This document shows positions 43,092 to 51,778 of a stretch of 64,000 nucleotides of DNA, in pieces. This DNA is from WHSW01 sp963846165. GTDB taxonomy: Bacteria; Actinomycetota; Thermoleophilia; Solirubrobacterales; 70-9. The notes under the pieces were generated by a model that ran no database searches, was not told the origin of the DNA, and saw nothing but the letters and a program-made list of their open reading frames with translations. The stretch covers positions 620,001 through 684,000 of the forward strand of contig CAWJUU010000005.1 of NCBI GenBank assembly GCA_963846165.1. The letters run 5' to 3'. A program made the position numbers and the translations under genes. How positions within the stretch are numbered: position 1 is the stretch's first letter; each line of letters starts with the position of its first letter.

Positions 43092-43445
43092 CTAAACGGC
43101 GACTGCGGCGCGGGCGCGTTCCTCAGCCGCGGGCCTGGCCTCGAAGAGCCAGCGGCGACCGTACTTGCGCATGTCGTCGATCAGGGGCACGAGGGCGGTG
43201 CCCTTCTCGGTGAGCACGTACTCAACCCGCGGCGGAACCTCGGGGTAGGTGTGGCGAACGACGATCCCGTGCTCCTCGAGGGCACGCAAGCGCAGCGAAA
43301 GGGTGCGCGGGCTGATCCCCTCGAGTGAGCGCTCGAGCTCACAGAACCGGCGGCTGCCCTCCGCGAGGTCGCGGATCAAGAGCAGCGTCCACTTCCCGGA
43401 GATGATCTCGGCGGTTCTGCAGACTGGACAGGTGGGATCCGTCAT
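43092..43445 (-). CDS. HxlR-family transcriptional regulator
   Basis: A 117-residue winged-helix protein: MTDPTCPVCRTAEIISGKWT (the conserved N-terminal Cys), RRFCELERSLEGISPRTLSL (recognition helix) and YVLTEKGTALVPLIDDMRKY (dimer helix). A second cysteine two residues after the first makes a redox or metal switch possible. A perfect 14-bp palindrome overlaps its predicted transcription start, so it is probably autoregulated. No obvious target gene sits beside it; the nearest divergent coding start is far away. Confidence 0.88.
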   Translation of the reverse strand: MTDPTCPVCRTAEIISGKWTLLLIRDLAEGSRRFCELERSLEGISPRTLSLRLRALEEHGIVVRHTYPEVPPRVEYVLTEKGTALVPLIDDMRKYGRRWLFEARPAAEERARAAVAV

Positions 43446-43495
43446 CGGAGCCTTGCGGTGGCCGGGAGAAGGGGAGTGGTTGCAGCGTTTTCCTC

Positions 43496-43515
43496 CGGTC
43501 CGCGGACCGAGTATA
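43496..43515 (-). promoter_or_regulatory. HxlR promoter -10 box with perfect palindrome CGGTCCGCGGACCG
   Basis: On the minus strand TATACT (43,515-43,510) is a near-consensus -10 box, with TTCAGT 17 bases upstream as a weak -35. The 14-bp perfect palindrome at 43,496-43,509 follows directly, covering the expected start of transcription. This is a good position for an autorepressor site. Confidence 0.5.
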
Positions 43516-43559
43516 GCGCCAATGCTTTACCTACTGAAGTGCCTCGGCGGGACGCTCGT

Positions 43560-44711
43560 TCAGGAGCCGTAGAGGCTCGGCGCCGCGGTCTCTGCCGGTT
43601 CGTCGGCACCGAGGACCTGCTCGATCCCGCTCGCGCGCTGGCCCTGCGCCTCGAGCATGAGCTTGAAGTCGTGCGGGCTCGAGGCGTACTCGAAGGCAAC
43701 CGCCTCTTCGATCGAGCCGGCCATCACCTGCTTCAGCAGCGCCTGGTCGAAGGTCTGCATCCCGTAGTACTCGCCCTCGGAGATCACCTCGGTCAGCCGC
43801 CCGGTCTCCTGCGGGTTGAGGATCAGGTCCTGGACGCGCCCGGTCGAGACGAGCACCTCGCAGACCGCGACCCGACCCTCGCCGCCTGTGCGCTGCACGA
43901 GCCGCTGGCCGACCGCGCCACGCAGGGTGGCGGCGAGCATCACTCGCGCCTGCTGCTGAAGGTGGGGCGGGAAGAAGTCGATGATCCGGTTGACGGTCTC
44001 GGTCGCGTCGAGGGTGTGCAGCGTCGAGAGCACCAGGTGGCCGGTCTCGGCCGCGGCGAGCGCCGTGCGCACGGTCTCCTCGTCGCGCATCTCGCCGATC
44101 AGGATCGCATCCGGGTCCTGGCGCAAGACGCGCCGCATCGCCCGGGCGAAGCTCTCGGTGTCGGCGCCGACCTCGCGCTGGTTGATGATCGAGAGCTTGT
44201 CCCGATGCAGGTACTCGATCGGATCCTCGAGCGTGATGATGTGGCGGGCGCGAGTCGAGTTGATGTGGTCGACCATGGCCGCGAGCGTGGTCGACTTCCC
44301 GGAGCCGGTGGTCCCGGTGAGCAGGATGATCCCACGCTGCTCCTCGGCGAGCGTGCGGATCACCGGCGGCAGGCCGAGGTCGTCGATCGAGCGAACCTGG
44401 AACGGGATCGCACGGCAGGCGATCGAGACGCTGCCCCGTTGGCGAAAGGCGTTGACCCGGAACCGCGACAGCCCAGGGACCGAGTAGGCGAAGTCGACCT
44501 CGCCGTCGCGCTCGAACTCCTCGAGCAGCGCCGGGTCGGTGAGGATCTGGCGCAGCGCAGCCTCGGTGTCCTCCGAGCGCAGGGGCTCGGCGCCCTCGAG
44601 CGGGCGAAGCTCCCCGTGCACTCGCGTGATCGGCGGCGAGGGAACCTTGATGTGAAGGTCGGAGCCCTCGTTCTCGACCACGCGGCGCAGCGCTTCGTCG
44701 ATGTCAAACAT
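43560..44711 (-). CDS. pilT: Type IV pilus retraction ATPase PilT
   Basis: A 383-residue secretion-type hexameric ATPase. The N-terminal PAS-like domain begins MFDIDEALRRVVENEGSDLH. The core has Walker A GTTGSGKSTTLAAM, the Asp box TLEDPIEYLH, Walker B ILIGEMRDEETVRTALAAAE and the His box TLHTLDATETV. The PilT-type AIRNLIRE is replaced by the C-terminal VEYAS-like FEYASSPHDF. No other pilus genes are within reach. It could serve twitching, DNA uptake or a Tad-independent surface pilus. Confidence 0.92.
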   Translation of the reverse strand: MFDIDEALRRVVENEGSDLHIKVPSPPITRVHGELRPLEGAEPLRSEDTEAALRQILTDPALLEEFERDGEVDFAYSVPGLSRFRVNAFRQRGSVSIACRAIPFQVRSIDDLGLPPVIRTLAEEQRGIILLTGTTGSGKSTTLAAMVDHINSTRARHIITLEDPIEYLHRDKLSIINQREVGADTESFARAMRRVLRQDPDAILIGEMRDEETVRTALAAAETGHLVLSTLHTLDATETVNRIIDFFPPHLQQQARVMLAATLRGAVGQRLVQRTGGEGRVAVCEVLVSTGRVQDLILNPQETGRLTEVISEGEYYGMQTFDQALLKQVMAGSIEEAVAFEYASSPHDFKLMLEAQGQRASGIEQVLGADEPAETAAPSLYGS

Positions 44712-44801
44712 CAGACCTTCTATCGGGCGTCGTGGCGCTCGGCTTGAGCCTGCGCAAGCGCGGAATCGGCTCCGCGGAGCCGTGCGGGACGGGGCGCGGC
44801 G

Positions 44802-45143
44802 CGTTCCGCTCGGGCCCTCGCCTGGCGCGAGGCGGGGTTCGTTGTCAGTGAGAGAGGGTGTGGGCGCGAGCGCAGGTCGTAAACCCCGGCCTCAACCGTC
44901 CTTCGGCGTTGAGTCCGAGGTTGTTGTCGCTATAGAGCAACAACTCTCCTATCAACCTCGACCTGGGATCGAAAGGCGGGTTGGCGCGCTGGCCGAGGGC
45001 CCCCGATTGGCGACTAATTGCCGGATAGCGGCAACAAAGCGCCATTGCGGCCGAGGCCGACCGAAAGCGCCGGCATCCCACCCAACCCCCTCTCTCACTG
45101 CCACCGGCCAGGCATCGCACCCCGACCCGGCCCGAGCGGAACG
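44802..45143. repeat. TIR repeat family, copy 3 (342 bp)
   Basis: It begins CGTTCCGCTCGGGCC and ends with its exact reverse complement GGCCCGAGCGGAACG (15 bp). Inside, GGGTTCGTTGTCAGTGAGAG near the left end is mirrored by CTCTCACTGCCACCGG near the right. It aligns over most of its length with the reverse complement of copy 1, with an extra block of about 60 bp (45,000-45,060) that copy 2 also has. It occupies the 460-bp gap between pilT and the sulfatase gene; nothing else is seen there. Confidence 0.8.
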
Positions 45144-45173
45144 TGGCGCGCGCGATCCCCACCGGCTCGGGTG

Positions 45174-46838
45174 TCAGCGCGACGGCGCGGGCGGATCGAC
45201 TGCCTGCGCGCAGGTCGCGCCCGAGCAGTCCTCGAGCCGGGCGACGAGCCGGGCCAGCTCGCGCCGGGTCGCCGCGTAATCGGGATCGCGGTCGCGGCTG
45301 CGAAGCTCGAACGGGTCGCTCCCGAGGTCGTAGAGCTCGCGATCGGTGACCCTGCCGGCGCCGATCGGCGCCCCCCTGCCCTCGCTGTCGGACGCGTAGT
45401 TGGCGCGCCGGTGCTCGAAGTACGCGTAGCGACGCGTACGGACTCCGACGTAGGAACGGACCTTGAACCCGTGCCGCGCCCGGGCGACGTTGTCGCGGCC
45501 CTCGATCAGGATCGCGCGGTCTGTCGCCGGAGAGCCACCCGCGAGCACGGGCTCGAGCGAGATCCCGTCGATCGGCCGCGCGAGCTCGGGCGGGGCCACG
45601 GCACCGGCGATGTCGAGGATCGTCGGCGCGAGGTCGGCGTTGACCACCGGCGCCTCGATCCGGCGGTGCGCCTCGATCCCGGGCCCGCGGATCACGAGCG
45701 GCACCCCGATCGCCTCCTCGTAGGGCTGGTTCTTGCCCCGGGCGATCCGGTGCTCGCCGGCGAGCACCCCGTGGTCAGCGGTGAAGACGACGACCGTGTT
45801 GTCGATCTGGTCGCTCTGCTTGAGCCGCGAGACGATGTCCTCAACCGCATCATCGAGCGACAGCAGCGCGGCGAGGCCGCAGCGATAGTCGCGCTCGATC
45901 CGCTCGATGTTGGCGTCGTCGAGCCGCGGGCGGCGGCGGACCTGGGCCGGCTTGTCAACGACGTTCGCCTCGTCGAAAGACGGCGGGTTGGGAAGCGGTA
46001 TGCGTGCGAAGCGACCGGCATGGCGCGGAGCCGGGATCGCGCTCTGTGAGCCCCTGCGCGAGCTCGGCGGGCCCGACGAGCAGCGGCGCCCGGCGGCGTC
46101 ATTGCGACCGAGGCCGCCATGCGGCGGGTGGTACGCGAGCCAGAGAAAGAACGGGTCGGGATCGGCGGCATGTTCGTCGACGAACGGCAGGGCGAACTCC
46201 CGCGTCAAGGCGTCGGTCTGGTAGTCGGCGGCGCGGGTGCCGAAGTGGCGCGGCGTGCCACTCGGGTCGAAGATCTCGTAGTCATAGAACGACGAGAGCC
46301 CCTCGCCCCCCTCTCCGATCAGCCCCCACCACTGATTCCACCCCGGCGGCGCCTTGCGCGGCGTGCGCAGCCCGTTCAGCCACTTGCCGGCGAACGCCGT
46401 GTCGTAGCCGGCTGCATCCAGCCAAGCGGCGAGGTTGCGCTCGGGGTCGACGAGCGCCCGGTAGCCACCGCCGCTCTTCGGGTTGTTGCCCTTGGCGCCG
46501 TGGTTGTGCGCAAACTGGCCGGTGAGCAGGGTTGCCCGCGCCGGGCAGCAGAGCGGATAGCTTGCAAGCGCGCTCTCGAACGTTGCTCCCCGGCTGCCGA
46601 CCAGCTTGCGGACCGAGGGCAGCGCCGCCATCATCTCCGGGCCGAGGTCGTCGGCCATGATGACGATGAAGTTCGGCCGCTCGGCGCCCTGGGCGCTGGC
46701 GCCTGGACCGCCGGCGGCGACCCCGGCGATCAGGCAGAGCGCGGCGACGGCCGTTGCCGCCCTCGCGCGGCGTGATGTCGGGGCCCCTGCCACGAACACC
46801 GAACCGTAGCGGGGGCCACCGCGGCGACTTGGGCACAC
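45174..46838 (-). CDS. Exported sulfatase (arylsulfatase family)
   Basis: A 554-residue protein, GTG start; the real start may be some codons further in. The signal peptide is AATAVAALCLIAGVAAGGPG. The domain opens RPNFIVIMADDLGPEMMAAL with metal Asp residues; the formylglycine site is CCPAR in PLCCPARATLLTG (CxPxR, first Cys converted). FTADHGVLAGEH supplies the second metal cluster. The enzyme hydrolyses a sulfate or similar ester outside the cell. No dedicated formylglycine-generating enzyme is adjacent; the EgtB at 54 kb is related in fold but not that enzyme. Confidence 0.9.
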   Translation of the reverse strand: MCPSRRGGPRYGSVFVAGAPTSRRARAATAVAALCLIAGVAAGGPGASAQGAERPNFIVIMADDLGPEMMAALPSVRKLVGSRGATFESALASYPLCCPARATLLTGQFAHNHGAKGNNPKSGGGYRALVDPERNLAAWLDAAGYDTAFAGKWLNGLRTPRKAPPGWNQWWGLIGEGGEGLSSFYDYEIFDPSGTPRHFGTRAADYQTDALTREFALPFVDEHAADPDPFFLWLAYHPPHGGLGRNDAAGRRCSSGPPSSRRGSQSAIPAPRHAGRFARIPLPNPPSFDEANVVDKPAQVRRRPRLDDANIERIERDYRCGLAALLSLDDAVEDIVSRLKQSDQIDNTVVVFTADHGVLAGEHRIARGKNQPYEEAIGVPLVIRGPGIEAHRRIEAPVVNADLAPTILDIAGAVAPPELARPIDGISLEPVLAGGSPATDRAILIEGRDNVARARHGFKVRSYVGVRTRRYAYFEHRRANYASDSEGRGAPIGAGRVTDRELYDLGSDPFELRSRDRDPDYAATRRELARLVARLEDCSGATCAQAVDPPAPSR

Positions 46839-47055
46839 GGGCTAGGTGGCGCTCTTCAGATCCTTCTTCTTCGCCACCGCGCCCGCCGACGCCCACAGGA
46901 GTGCAGCCGCCGCATGTGCTGAGAGTCCGGGTGTCCGTACCCGACTCACCGTCCACCCTTCAACCCGCCGCAAGCGCAAACGGAGCGGTGCGGCAGACTT
47001 GCATCCGGCGGAGGACTGGGTTAGGTTCGGTTCTCCGCCCACGGGAAGGAGACCC

Positions 47056-47952
47056 ATGCACCTCGTCCTGCGTCGATCAAGGGGACTCGATGGGAAACGA
47101 TCTCGAGGGCGACCGGCTGCGCGCCGGATGACGCTCGGAGCGTCGGCGATCGTCGCGGTTTCGGTCACCATCTTCGCGATCTCCGCGTCGGCGGCGTCGC
47201 CGCCCACCTGCGCCGGCCAGCAGGCGACGATCTCGGGGACGACCGCCAACGAGGTGATCAACGGCACCCAGGGCGACGACGTGATCGTCGGCGGCGGCGG
47301 CGAGGACTCGATCCGTGGCCGCGGCGGCGACGATCAGATCTGCGGGAACGAGGGATCCGACGACATCGAGGGCGGCCCCGGAAACGACTCGATGGACGGC
47401 TTCGGCGGCTTCGACTTCATGAGCGGCGGCGGCGGAGACGACGGCGTCTTCGGGGGCGCGGGCGACGACGTCCTCGGGGTGGCCCCGGGAGACAGCGGCG
47501 GCGGCAGCGACTTCCTCTCCGGCGGCTCGGGCAACGACGAGCTCACCGGCGGCAGAGGCCCCGACGGGTCGATCGGTGGGAGCGGTGACGACGCGTTCTT
47601 CGGCGCCGGGGCGGGGCCGGACTTCGTCGACGGCGGCAGCGGCGGCGACGTCATCGCCACCGGGCGCGGCGCCGACACCGTGCTCGCCGGCAGCGGCGAC
47701 GACAACGTGGGCCCGGGCCACGGCGCCGACGAGATCGAGGTCGGCAGCGGCAGCGACAACGTCGCCCGCTCGAACGGGGCCGACAAGATCGAGGGCGCCA
47801 GTGGCAGCGACGAGCTCCGCGGCGGCGCCGGCCCCGACCGCCTGCGCGGCGACAGCGGCGACGACGTGCTCGCGGGCGGCGACGGCGACGACGCCTGCGA
47901 CGGCGGATCCGGCCAGGACCGCCGCCGGGATTGCGAGTCGGTAAGGGCCTAA
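47056..47952 (+). CDS. Secreted RTX-like calcium-binding repeat protein
   Basis: A 298-residue protein from ATG 47056 with GGAAGGAG upstream. A long basic N-region with RR pairs leads into the hydrophobic ASAIVAVSVTIFAISASAA. The rest consists of nonapeptide repeats of the GGxGxDxhx type (VIVGGGGEDSIRGRGGDD, LSGGSGNDELTGGRGPD and many more), which fold as a calcium-binding beta-roll. Two Cys bracket the repeat zone (PTCAGQQ and the end RRRDCESVRA). No catalytic domain is present. It could be a surface or matrix protein; export in this lineage would be by Sec or Tat rather than type I. Confidence 0.82.
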   Translation: MHLVLRRSRGLDGKRSRGRPAARRMTLGASAIVAVSVTIFAISASAASPPTCAGQQATISGTTANEVINGTQGDDVIVGGGGEDSIRGRGGDDQICGNEGSDDIEGGPGNDSMDGFGGFDFMSGGGGDDGVFGGAGDDVLGVAPGDSGGGSDFLSGGSGNDELTGGRGPDGSIGGSGDDAFFGAGAGPDFVDGGSGGDVIATGRGADTVLAGSGDDNVGPGHGADEIEVGSGSDNVARSNGADKIEGASGSDELRGGAGPDRLRGDSGDDVLAGGDGDDACDGGSGQDRRRDCESVRA

Positions 47953-47962
47953 ACGGAGCTGC

Positions 47963-49066
47963 TCAGGCGACTTCGCGCAGCTTCTGAGCTTCAGCCAGCG
48001 ACTGCAGCTTCTTCAGCGACTGGTTCTCGATCTGGCGGATGCGCTCGCGGGTGACGTTGAACGTGCGCCCGACCTCGTCGAGGGTCCGCGGATGCTCGCC
48101 GCCGAGCCCGTAGCGAAGCTCGAGCACGCGGCGCTCGCGGTAGGAGAGGTTCTCGAGCGCCTCGCGCAGCGCCTCCTTGGTCAGTAGGTCGGCGGCGCGC
48201 TCGAACGGCGACTCGGCCTTCTCGTCGGCGATGAACTGGCCGAACTCCGATTCCTCCTCGTCGCCAACCGGCTTCTCGAGCGAAACCGGCGCCTGCGCCG
48301 AGCGCTTGATCTGGTCGACCTCCTCGGGGTCGATCCCGGTGACCTCGGCGATCTCGTCCGGGGTCGGCTCGCGGCCGAGCTCGGTGACCAGCTTGCGCTC
48401 CGCGCGGCCGATCTTGTTCAGCTTCTCGACCACGTGGACTGGGATCCGGATCGTGCGCGCCTTGTCGGCGAGCGCGCGGGCGATCGCCTGGCGGATCCAC
48501 CAGGTCGCGTAGGTCGAGAACTTGAAGCCCTTGCGGTAGTCGAACTTCTCCGCGGCGCGAACGAGGCCGAGCGTGCCCTCCTGGATCAGGTCGAGGAACG
48601 GCAGGCCCTGGTTGCGGTAGTTCTTGGCGATCGAGACGACGAGCCGCAGGTTCGACTCGACCATCTTCTGCTTCGCGTCGAGGTCACCGCGCTCGATCCC
48701 CTTCGCGAGGTCGACCTCCTCCTGGGCGGTCAGCAGGCGCACCTTGCCGATGTCCTTGAGGAAGAGCTGCAGCGAGTCCGTCGTCATGTCCGGCTTCAGG
48801 TCGAGCGCCGTCTTCTGCCGGCGCTTGCCGCGCTTCGGCTCCGCCCGCTCGGCGTCGGGGGACGACTTCTGCGCCGGGTCGACGTCGTCGACCATCTCGA
48901 CGCCCTGGCCCTCGAGGTAGGTGTAGAGCTCCTCGATGTCGCCCTCATCGACGTCGACCTCCGAGAGGGCCTGGGCGACCTCGCCGTAGGCGACCACGCC
49001 CTCGGTCTGGCCCTTGGTGACGAGGTTCTTTACTTCCTCGAGCTCCTGAAGCTCCGTGATCAGCAT
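47963..49066 (-). CDS. rpoD: Primary RNA polymerase sigma factor
   Basis: A 367-residue protein from the ATG at 49066; an upstream in-frame ATG at 49138 would add 24 residues of low-complexity lead. Region 1.1-like start: MLITELQELEEVKNLVTKGQ. Region 1.2-2.1: DSLQLFLKDIGKVRLLTAQE. Region 2.3-2.4: KFSTYATWWIRQAIARAL. Region 3: VHVVEKLNKIGRAERKL. Region 4.2: TLDEVGRTFNVTRERIRQIE. All are typical of SigA/RpoD, so this is the housekeeping factor. A LexA-like box lies about 200 bases upstream. Confidence 0.95.
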   Translation of the reverse strand: MLITELQELEEVKNLVTKGQTEGVVAYGEVAQALSEVDVDEGDIEELYTYLEGQGVEMVDDVDPAQKSSPDAERAEPKRGKRRQKTALDLKPDMTTDSLQLFLKDIGKVRLLTAQEEVDLAKGIERGDLDAKQKMVESNLRLVVSIAKNYRNQGLPFLDLIQEGTLGLVRAAEKFDYRKGFKFSTYATWWIRQAIARALADKARTIRIPVHVVEKLNKIGRAERKLVTELGREPTPDEIAEVTGIDPEEVDQIKRSAQAPVSLEKPVGDEEESEFGQFIADEKAESPFERAADLLTKEALREALENLSYRERRVLELRYGLGGEHPRTLDEVGRTFNVTRERIRQIENQSLKKLQSLAEAQKLREVA

Positions 49067-49138
49067 CGGTTGGCTGCTTCTTCCTTCGTGGTGTTCAAAT
49101 GCCTGGGTGCTGGTGCTGGGACCGGTCTGCGTTCGCAT

Positions 49139-49499
49139 CGGAGGCCGGCTTAAGGCTCCGATGGACCCCTAAGTCCTGGGGCGCCGCGGAGTTGCGGCCC
49201 CAAGGCCCGCGACGACCTGCCACATGTCCTCGTTACTCCGTGTCGGCCGCGGAAATGCTGAAAAAATGCTCAAACGTGTGTTCGAATCGTACCGCTATAT
49301 TTTCTGAAGTCAAGGGGTCGATTCGCTATTTGCGGGGGAAAACCCAGCCCTCGCCAGCGCGAATCGGGGGGCCAGGAGGGTTGACAACACCGATACCCGG
49401 CGGCGGTTACTGCGAATCAGGCGCCTCAACGGCGGCGCGGCTCGGCCACGGCCTCGCACCGCAAAGCGCGCGTCCGCCGATCGCGATGGAATAACCCCG
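49139..49499. other. Divergent control region between rpoD and the 49.5-kb gene
   Basis: The gap between two divergent genes contains the most AT-rich stretch nearby (49,255-49,335), with AAAAAATG, TATATTTTCTG and GCTATTTGCG, so promoters for both directions are expected here. Besides the LexA-like box I see no small RNA or hairpin. Confidence 0.5.
49270..49285. promoter_or_regulatory. LexA-like SOS box upstream of rpoD
   Basis: TCAAACGTGTGTTCGA matches the actinobacterial/Bacillus-type consensus TCGAAC-N4-GTTCGA at 11 of 12 fixed positions. It is about 200 bases upstream of the rpoD start, in the AT-rich control region. Damage control of a primary sigma gene would be notable; it could instead serve the divergent gene at 49,500. 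Confidence 0.4.
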
Positions 49500-49874
49500 A
49501 TGAGCGAAGAACCTCACGCCGACGAGCCCGACCCGCAGCAGGGCAGCGTGTTCGGGAACCTGCCGGGCTCGCGCCCCGGAACCCGCAGCCCGCGGCGCGA
49601 TCGCGGGTCTCGGGGCGAGCCGAAGGCCGCGGCGCGCGCAGCTGAAGCGGCTCCCGAGGCGGCGGCGCGCAAACGGCCCGCCGCTTCGCCAGAGGCCGAA
49701 TCGCCGGCAGCGGAGCCCGCCGACGGGGCCACGGTGCCGCAGGCGCCAAGCGGCGGCGGGCTCGAGGATCTCGCCTGGGCCGGGGTCGCCGCCGCGGCCG
49801 AGGCGGCGACTCTCGGGGTCCGGCTGGCAAGCCGGGCGATCGAGGCCCTGCGCGACGGCGTCGACCGTCGGTGA
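49500..49874 (+). CDS. Alanine-rich hypothetical protein upstream of yihY
   Basis: A 124-residue protein: MSEEPHADEPDPQQGSVFGN, then a long Arg/Ala/Glu/Pro stretch that should be disordered, then an ordered helical end LEDLAWAGVAAAAEAATLGV followed by SRAIEALRDGVDRR. Its stop overlaps the GTG of the BrkB-like gene (GTGA), so the two are coupled. It may be a cytosolic accessory of the membrane protein. No family is recognised. Confidence 0.6.
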   Translation: MSEEPHADEPDPQQGSVFGNLPGSRPGTRSPRRDRGSRGEPKAAARAAEAAPEAAARKRPAASPEAESPAAEPADGATVPQAPSGGGLEDLAWAGVAAAAEAATLGVRLASRAIEALRDGVDRR

Positions 49875-50755
49875 CGCGGCGGTACTTGCGGGTCTTCTGG
49901 GAGCGCGCCTACCGCGAGAACATCACCGGGCTGGCGGCGATGGTCGCCTTCAACCTCGCGCTCGCGGTGTTCCCGTTCGCGCTCCTGGTCCTGTTCGTCT
50001 TCGGGCAGGTGCTCGAGAACTCCGACATCCAGGCGAGCGTGATCAACGACCTCCAGGGCCTGTTCCCGGCCGCCGAGCAGGACGAGCTCAACCGGGCGCT
50101 CGACCGGATCCAGGCGAACTCGACCACGATCGGGATCGTCGCCGCGCTCGGTGCGATCTGGATCGGGGCCTCGTTCTGGGGCGCGATGGACACGGCGTTC
50201 TGCCGCATCTACCACGTCGAGTGCCGCGGCTGGATCGAGCAGAAGCGCTTCGCGCTGGTGATGCTGCTGGTCGTCGTCGCCTTCCTTGCCGCGAGCGTGA
50301 TCATGCCGATCGCCGAGGGGGTGCTCGCCTCGGGGGCGGAGGACCTGCCCTTCGGCCTCGACCAGGTCGGCCTCCTGCGGGCGCTGTTCGTGTTCGTCGT
50401 CGCGCTCACAGTCACGTTCGCGATCACGGCGCTGATCTACTACGTCGTCCCCAAGGGCCACGTGCCCTGGCGGGGCGTCTGGGCCGGAGCGCTGTTCGTC
50501 ACCCTGACGACCGCGGTCGCGAACGCGATCTTCCCCTTCTACCTCGGCCAGTCGAGCATCGACCAGGTCGGCGGCGCACTCGGGTTCATCCTCGTCGCTC
50601 TGCTCTGGTTCTACCTCGTCGCGCTGGCTCTTATGGCGGGGGCGGTGATCAACGCCCTGCGCTACGAGCTCCACGACGTCGGCAGCGTCGAGGAGGAGCG
50701 GGCGCGAGCGTTCGCCGAGGAGATGGAGGCCGAGGCGAAGCCCGATCAGTCGTAG
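49871..50755 (+). CDS. YihY/BrkB-family membrane protein
   Basis: A 294-residue inner-membrane protein with about six hydrophobic segments (LAAMVAFNLALAVFPFALLV, FALVMLLVVVAFLAASVIM, ALFVFVVALTVTFAITALI and GGALGFILVALLWFYLVALA among them). Family hallmarks are the early AFNLALAVFPF segment, the YYVVPKGHVPWRGVWAGALF loop and the acidic C-terminal tail EEERARAFAEEME. YihY proteins were once annotated as RNase BN; their actual role is unknown. It is coupled to the preceding gene and converges on glpX with a 10-base overlap. Confidence 0.88.
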   Translation: MTRRYLRVFWERAYRENITGLAAMVAFNLALAVFPFALLVLFVFGQVLENSDIQASVINDLQGLFPAAEQDELNRALDRIQANSTTIGIVAALGAIWIGASFWGAMDTAFCRIYHVECRGWIEQKRFALVMLLVVVAFLAASVIMPIAEGVLASGAEDLPFGLDQVGLLRALFVFVVALTVTFAITALIYYVVPKGHVPWRGVWAGALFVTLTTAVANAIFPFYLGQSSIDQVGGALGFILVALLWFYLVALALMAGAVINALRYELHDVGSVEEERARAFAEEMEAEAKPDQS

Positions 50756-51759
50756 CGGCCGCCGGTGACCTCGCGCAGCTTCGCCTGGTCGTGGCGGGCG
50801 CTGACCGTCCGCACCGTTCCCGAGCGCGAGCGCATCACGAGCGACTCGGTGGTCGCCTTGCCGCCCCGGTAGCGCACCCCCTCGAGCAGGTCGCCGTCGG
50901 TGACCCCGCTGGCGGCGAAGAAGACGTCGTCGCCGGAGACCAGGCGATCGACGTCGAGAACCTCGTCGAGGTCGTAGCCGGCGTCGATCGCCGTTTGGCG
51001 CTCGTCGTCGTCGCGCGGCCACAGCCGGCCGAGAAGCTGTCCGCCAAGGCACTTGATCGCCGCCGCCGAGAGCACCCCCTCGGGAGTGCCACCGATCCCC
51101 CAGAGCAGGTCGACACCGGCCTCGGCGCTAACCGCGAACAGTGCCGCGGATACGTCGCCATCGCTGATGAACCGGATCCGGGCCCCGGCCTCGCGGATCT
51201 GCTTCACCCCGTCCTCGTGGCGAGGGCGGTCGAGCATGATCACGGTCACGTCGCCGACGCTCTTGCGCTTGCGCTCGGCGACCTTCTCGACCACCGCGGC
51301 GAGCGGGTCGTCGAGGCTGAGCACGTCGGCAACCTCGGGGCCGCCGGCGATCTTCTCCATGTACACGCACGGGCCCGGGTCGAACATCGTCCCGCGCTCG
51401 GCGAGCGCGATCACGGCGAGCGCCGAGGGCATCCCGCGCGCGGTTAGGGTCGTGCCCTCGAGCGGATCGACCGCGATGTCGACCTCGGGCGGGCTGCCGT
51501 CGCCGATCCGCTCGCCGTTGTAGAGCATCGGCGCCTCGTCCTTCTCGCCCTCGCCGATGACGACGATCCCGTCCATCGGCACGGTGTCGAGCAGCAGGCG
51601 CATGGCGTCGACGGCGGCGCCGTCGGCCGCCTCCTTCTCGCCCTTGCCCACCCAGCGCGCCGCCGCGAGCGCCGCCGCCTCGGTGACCCGAACCATCTCG
51701 AGCGCAAGGTTGCGGTCCGGCTTCGAGCCGGAGCGTACGTCGTGAGAGATCACGCTCAC
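50746..51759 (-). CDS. glpX: Class II fructose-1,6-bisphosphatase
   Basis: A 337-residue protein of GlpX length. Metal-binding motifs VVIGEGEKDEAPMLYNGERI and DIAVDPLEGTTLTARGMPSA are intact, and GIGGTPEGVLSAAAIKCLGG is the substrate-side motif. It makes fructose-6-phosphate in gluconeogenesis; GlpX is the usual FBPase in Actinomycetota. Its 3' end overlaps yihY by 10 bases in convergent orientation. Confidence 0.95.
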   Translation of the reverse strand: MSVISHDVRSGSKPDRNLALEMVRVTEAAALAAARWVGKGEKEAADGAAVDAMRLLLDTVPMDGIVVIGEGEKDEAPMLYNGERIGDGSPPEVDIAVDPLEGTTLTARGMPSALAVIALAERGTMFDPGPCVYMEKIAGGPEVADVLSLDDPLAAVVEKVAERKRKSVGDVTVIMLDRPRHEDGVKQIREAGARIRFISDGDVSAALFAVSAEAGVDLLWGIGGTPEGVLSAAAIKCLGGQLLGRLWPRDDDERQTAIDAGYDLDEVLDVDRLVSGDDVFFAASGVTDGDLLEGVRYRGGKATTESLVMRSRSGTVRTVSARHDQAKLREVTGGRYD

Positions 51760-51778
51760 GCTGGTCAGGCTACTTGGG

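Noticed and set aside
47240..47940. Tandem DNA repeats rich in GGCGGC
   Set aside because: They are the codons of the RTX-type nonapeptides, not an independent satellite.
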